Part shown: piece after piece, positions 29,517 to 29,737 of the stretch
Layout of the letters: every line of letters begins with the position of its first letter
Numbering within the stretch: the stretch's first letter is position 1
IMG/VR virus record: IMGVR_UViG_3300030294_000134
Span: 1 to 29,737 of that record
Direction: 5' to 3' (one strand)
DNA length: 29,737 nt
Source: a virus
Translations under genes and position numbers: made by a program
Notes under the pieces: generated by a model
The model's database searches: none
What the model saw: the letters and a program-made list of their open reading frames with translations, nothing else
Told to the model about the DNA's origin: nothing

Positions 29517-29737
29517 ATGGCAGATAAAAAGGATTTAACCATAGTCATCAAAGCAGTCAATGAGGCTCAAGCCGCTTTAAGAGAGGCTCAAGCTGATTTG
29601 GGTGGTGTCGAAACTAAGTCAAAGGGCCTAAATATAGGCCTTTTGGCGTTGGCGACATCGGCAATGTATATGGGCAAAAAGATGTGGGACTCATCGGAGG
29701 AGGCTATTCGTGGTCAGAACCAATTGAATGCTGTTCT
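29517..29737 (+). CDS. Tape measure protein, N-terminal part
   Basis: Starts ATG 29517 and runs off the window, so 73 codons are seen. MADKKDLTIVIKAVNEAQAA, repeated EAQA segments and a hydrophobic GLLALATSAMYMG fit the start of a tape measure protein, which sets tail length and lies next to the tail chaperone. A hairpin AAAGGGCCT-AAATAT-AGGCCTTTT (29621-29643) inside it looks like a terminator stem. Confidence 0.75.
   Translation, partial: MADKKDLTIVIKAVNEAQAALREAQADLGGVETKSKGLNIGLLALATSAMYMGKKMWDSSEEAIRGQNQLNAV

Noticed and set aside
1-29737. tRNA, rRNA or CRISPR array
   Set aside because: No cloverleaf with CCA-like end, no rRNA-like region and no regular direct repeat with unique spacers was seen by eye; a tRNA scan was not possible.
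1-29737. Recoding of TGA or TAG, as in some phages
   Set aside because: TGA, TAG and TAA all end genes in good positions (for example 5315, 6135, 8393) and none splits a clear domain.
1-29737. Type III restriction with sites in one orientation as reason for the CGATC bias
   Set aside because: AGATC and GGATC sites, which do not contain such a site, are missing too, and two CGATCG sites are present in both orientations.

Overview
The window is a contiguous piece of a tailed double-stranded DNA phage (siphovirus-type, HK97-like head). All confident genes lie on the + strand, tightly packed, with TAA/TAG/TGA all working as stops (genetic code 11). It opens with tail-fibre-like genes and ends inside a tape-measure gene. 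If the genome is circular or circularly permuted, only the distal tail genes are missing. No integrase, excisionase or full-length repressor is seen, so a lytic lifestyle is more likely, but the missing part could change that. The host cannot be read directly. The DNA is AT-rich, most genes lack a Shine-Dalgarno sequence, and promoters look like sigma-70 promoters with extended -10 boxes (TGnTATAAT). That speaks against a Bacteroidota-type promoter. Gene style (papain-like peptidase, short zinc-ribbon proteins, HNH mini-proteins) would fit a Patescibacteria/CPR phage, but that is an inference.

Layout. (1) 42-2216: two receptor-binding/tail-tip-like proteins with a small protein between. (2) 2223-4822: probable lysis cassette of four small membrane proteins, one a phage_holin_4-type holin, followed by a papain-like cysteine peptidase and a strong terminator. 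An HNH mini-gene and three operator-like direct repeats are embedded. (3) 4956-8097: an HTH-HNH protein, then small unknown early genes plus a membrane-anchored lysozyme-fold protein at 6459-7070. (4) 8148-14159: DNA metabolism: LexA-type DNA-binding protein, candidate Rad52-like annealing protein, PD-(D/E)XK exonuclease, SSB, coiled-coil protein, HNH protein and RusA resolvase. (5) 14183-17790: winged-helix replication protein, orphan ParB-domain protein, zinc-ribbon micro-proteins and a glycosyltransferase. (6) 17990-24028: packaging and head: TerS, TerL, portal, SPP1 gp7/MuF-like protein, prohead protease, major capsid. (7) 24115-28918: small GDIAG-motif protein, a two-domain GT2 glycosyltransferase, head-tail connectors, tail completion proteins, major tail protein and terminator. 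(8) 28978-29737: tail assembly chaperone with a -1 frameshift and the start of the tape measure.

Most unusual signals. Read by eye on the + strand, every GATC (25 found) is preceded by C and never by TC. GTAC and ACGT were not found at all. Portal and MuF-like genes are joined by an 11-A slippery run that could make a fusion protein. There appear to be two promoter classes, one for early/replication genes (GTTTATAAAA before GTGTATAAT) and one for late genes (GTGCTATAAT), some probably giving leaderless mRNAs. A double GT2 glycosyltransferase sits inside the head operon and a second glycosyltransferase lies next to the terminase.
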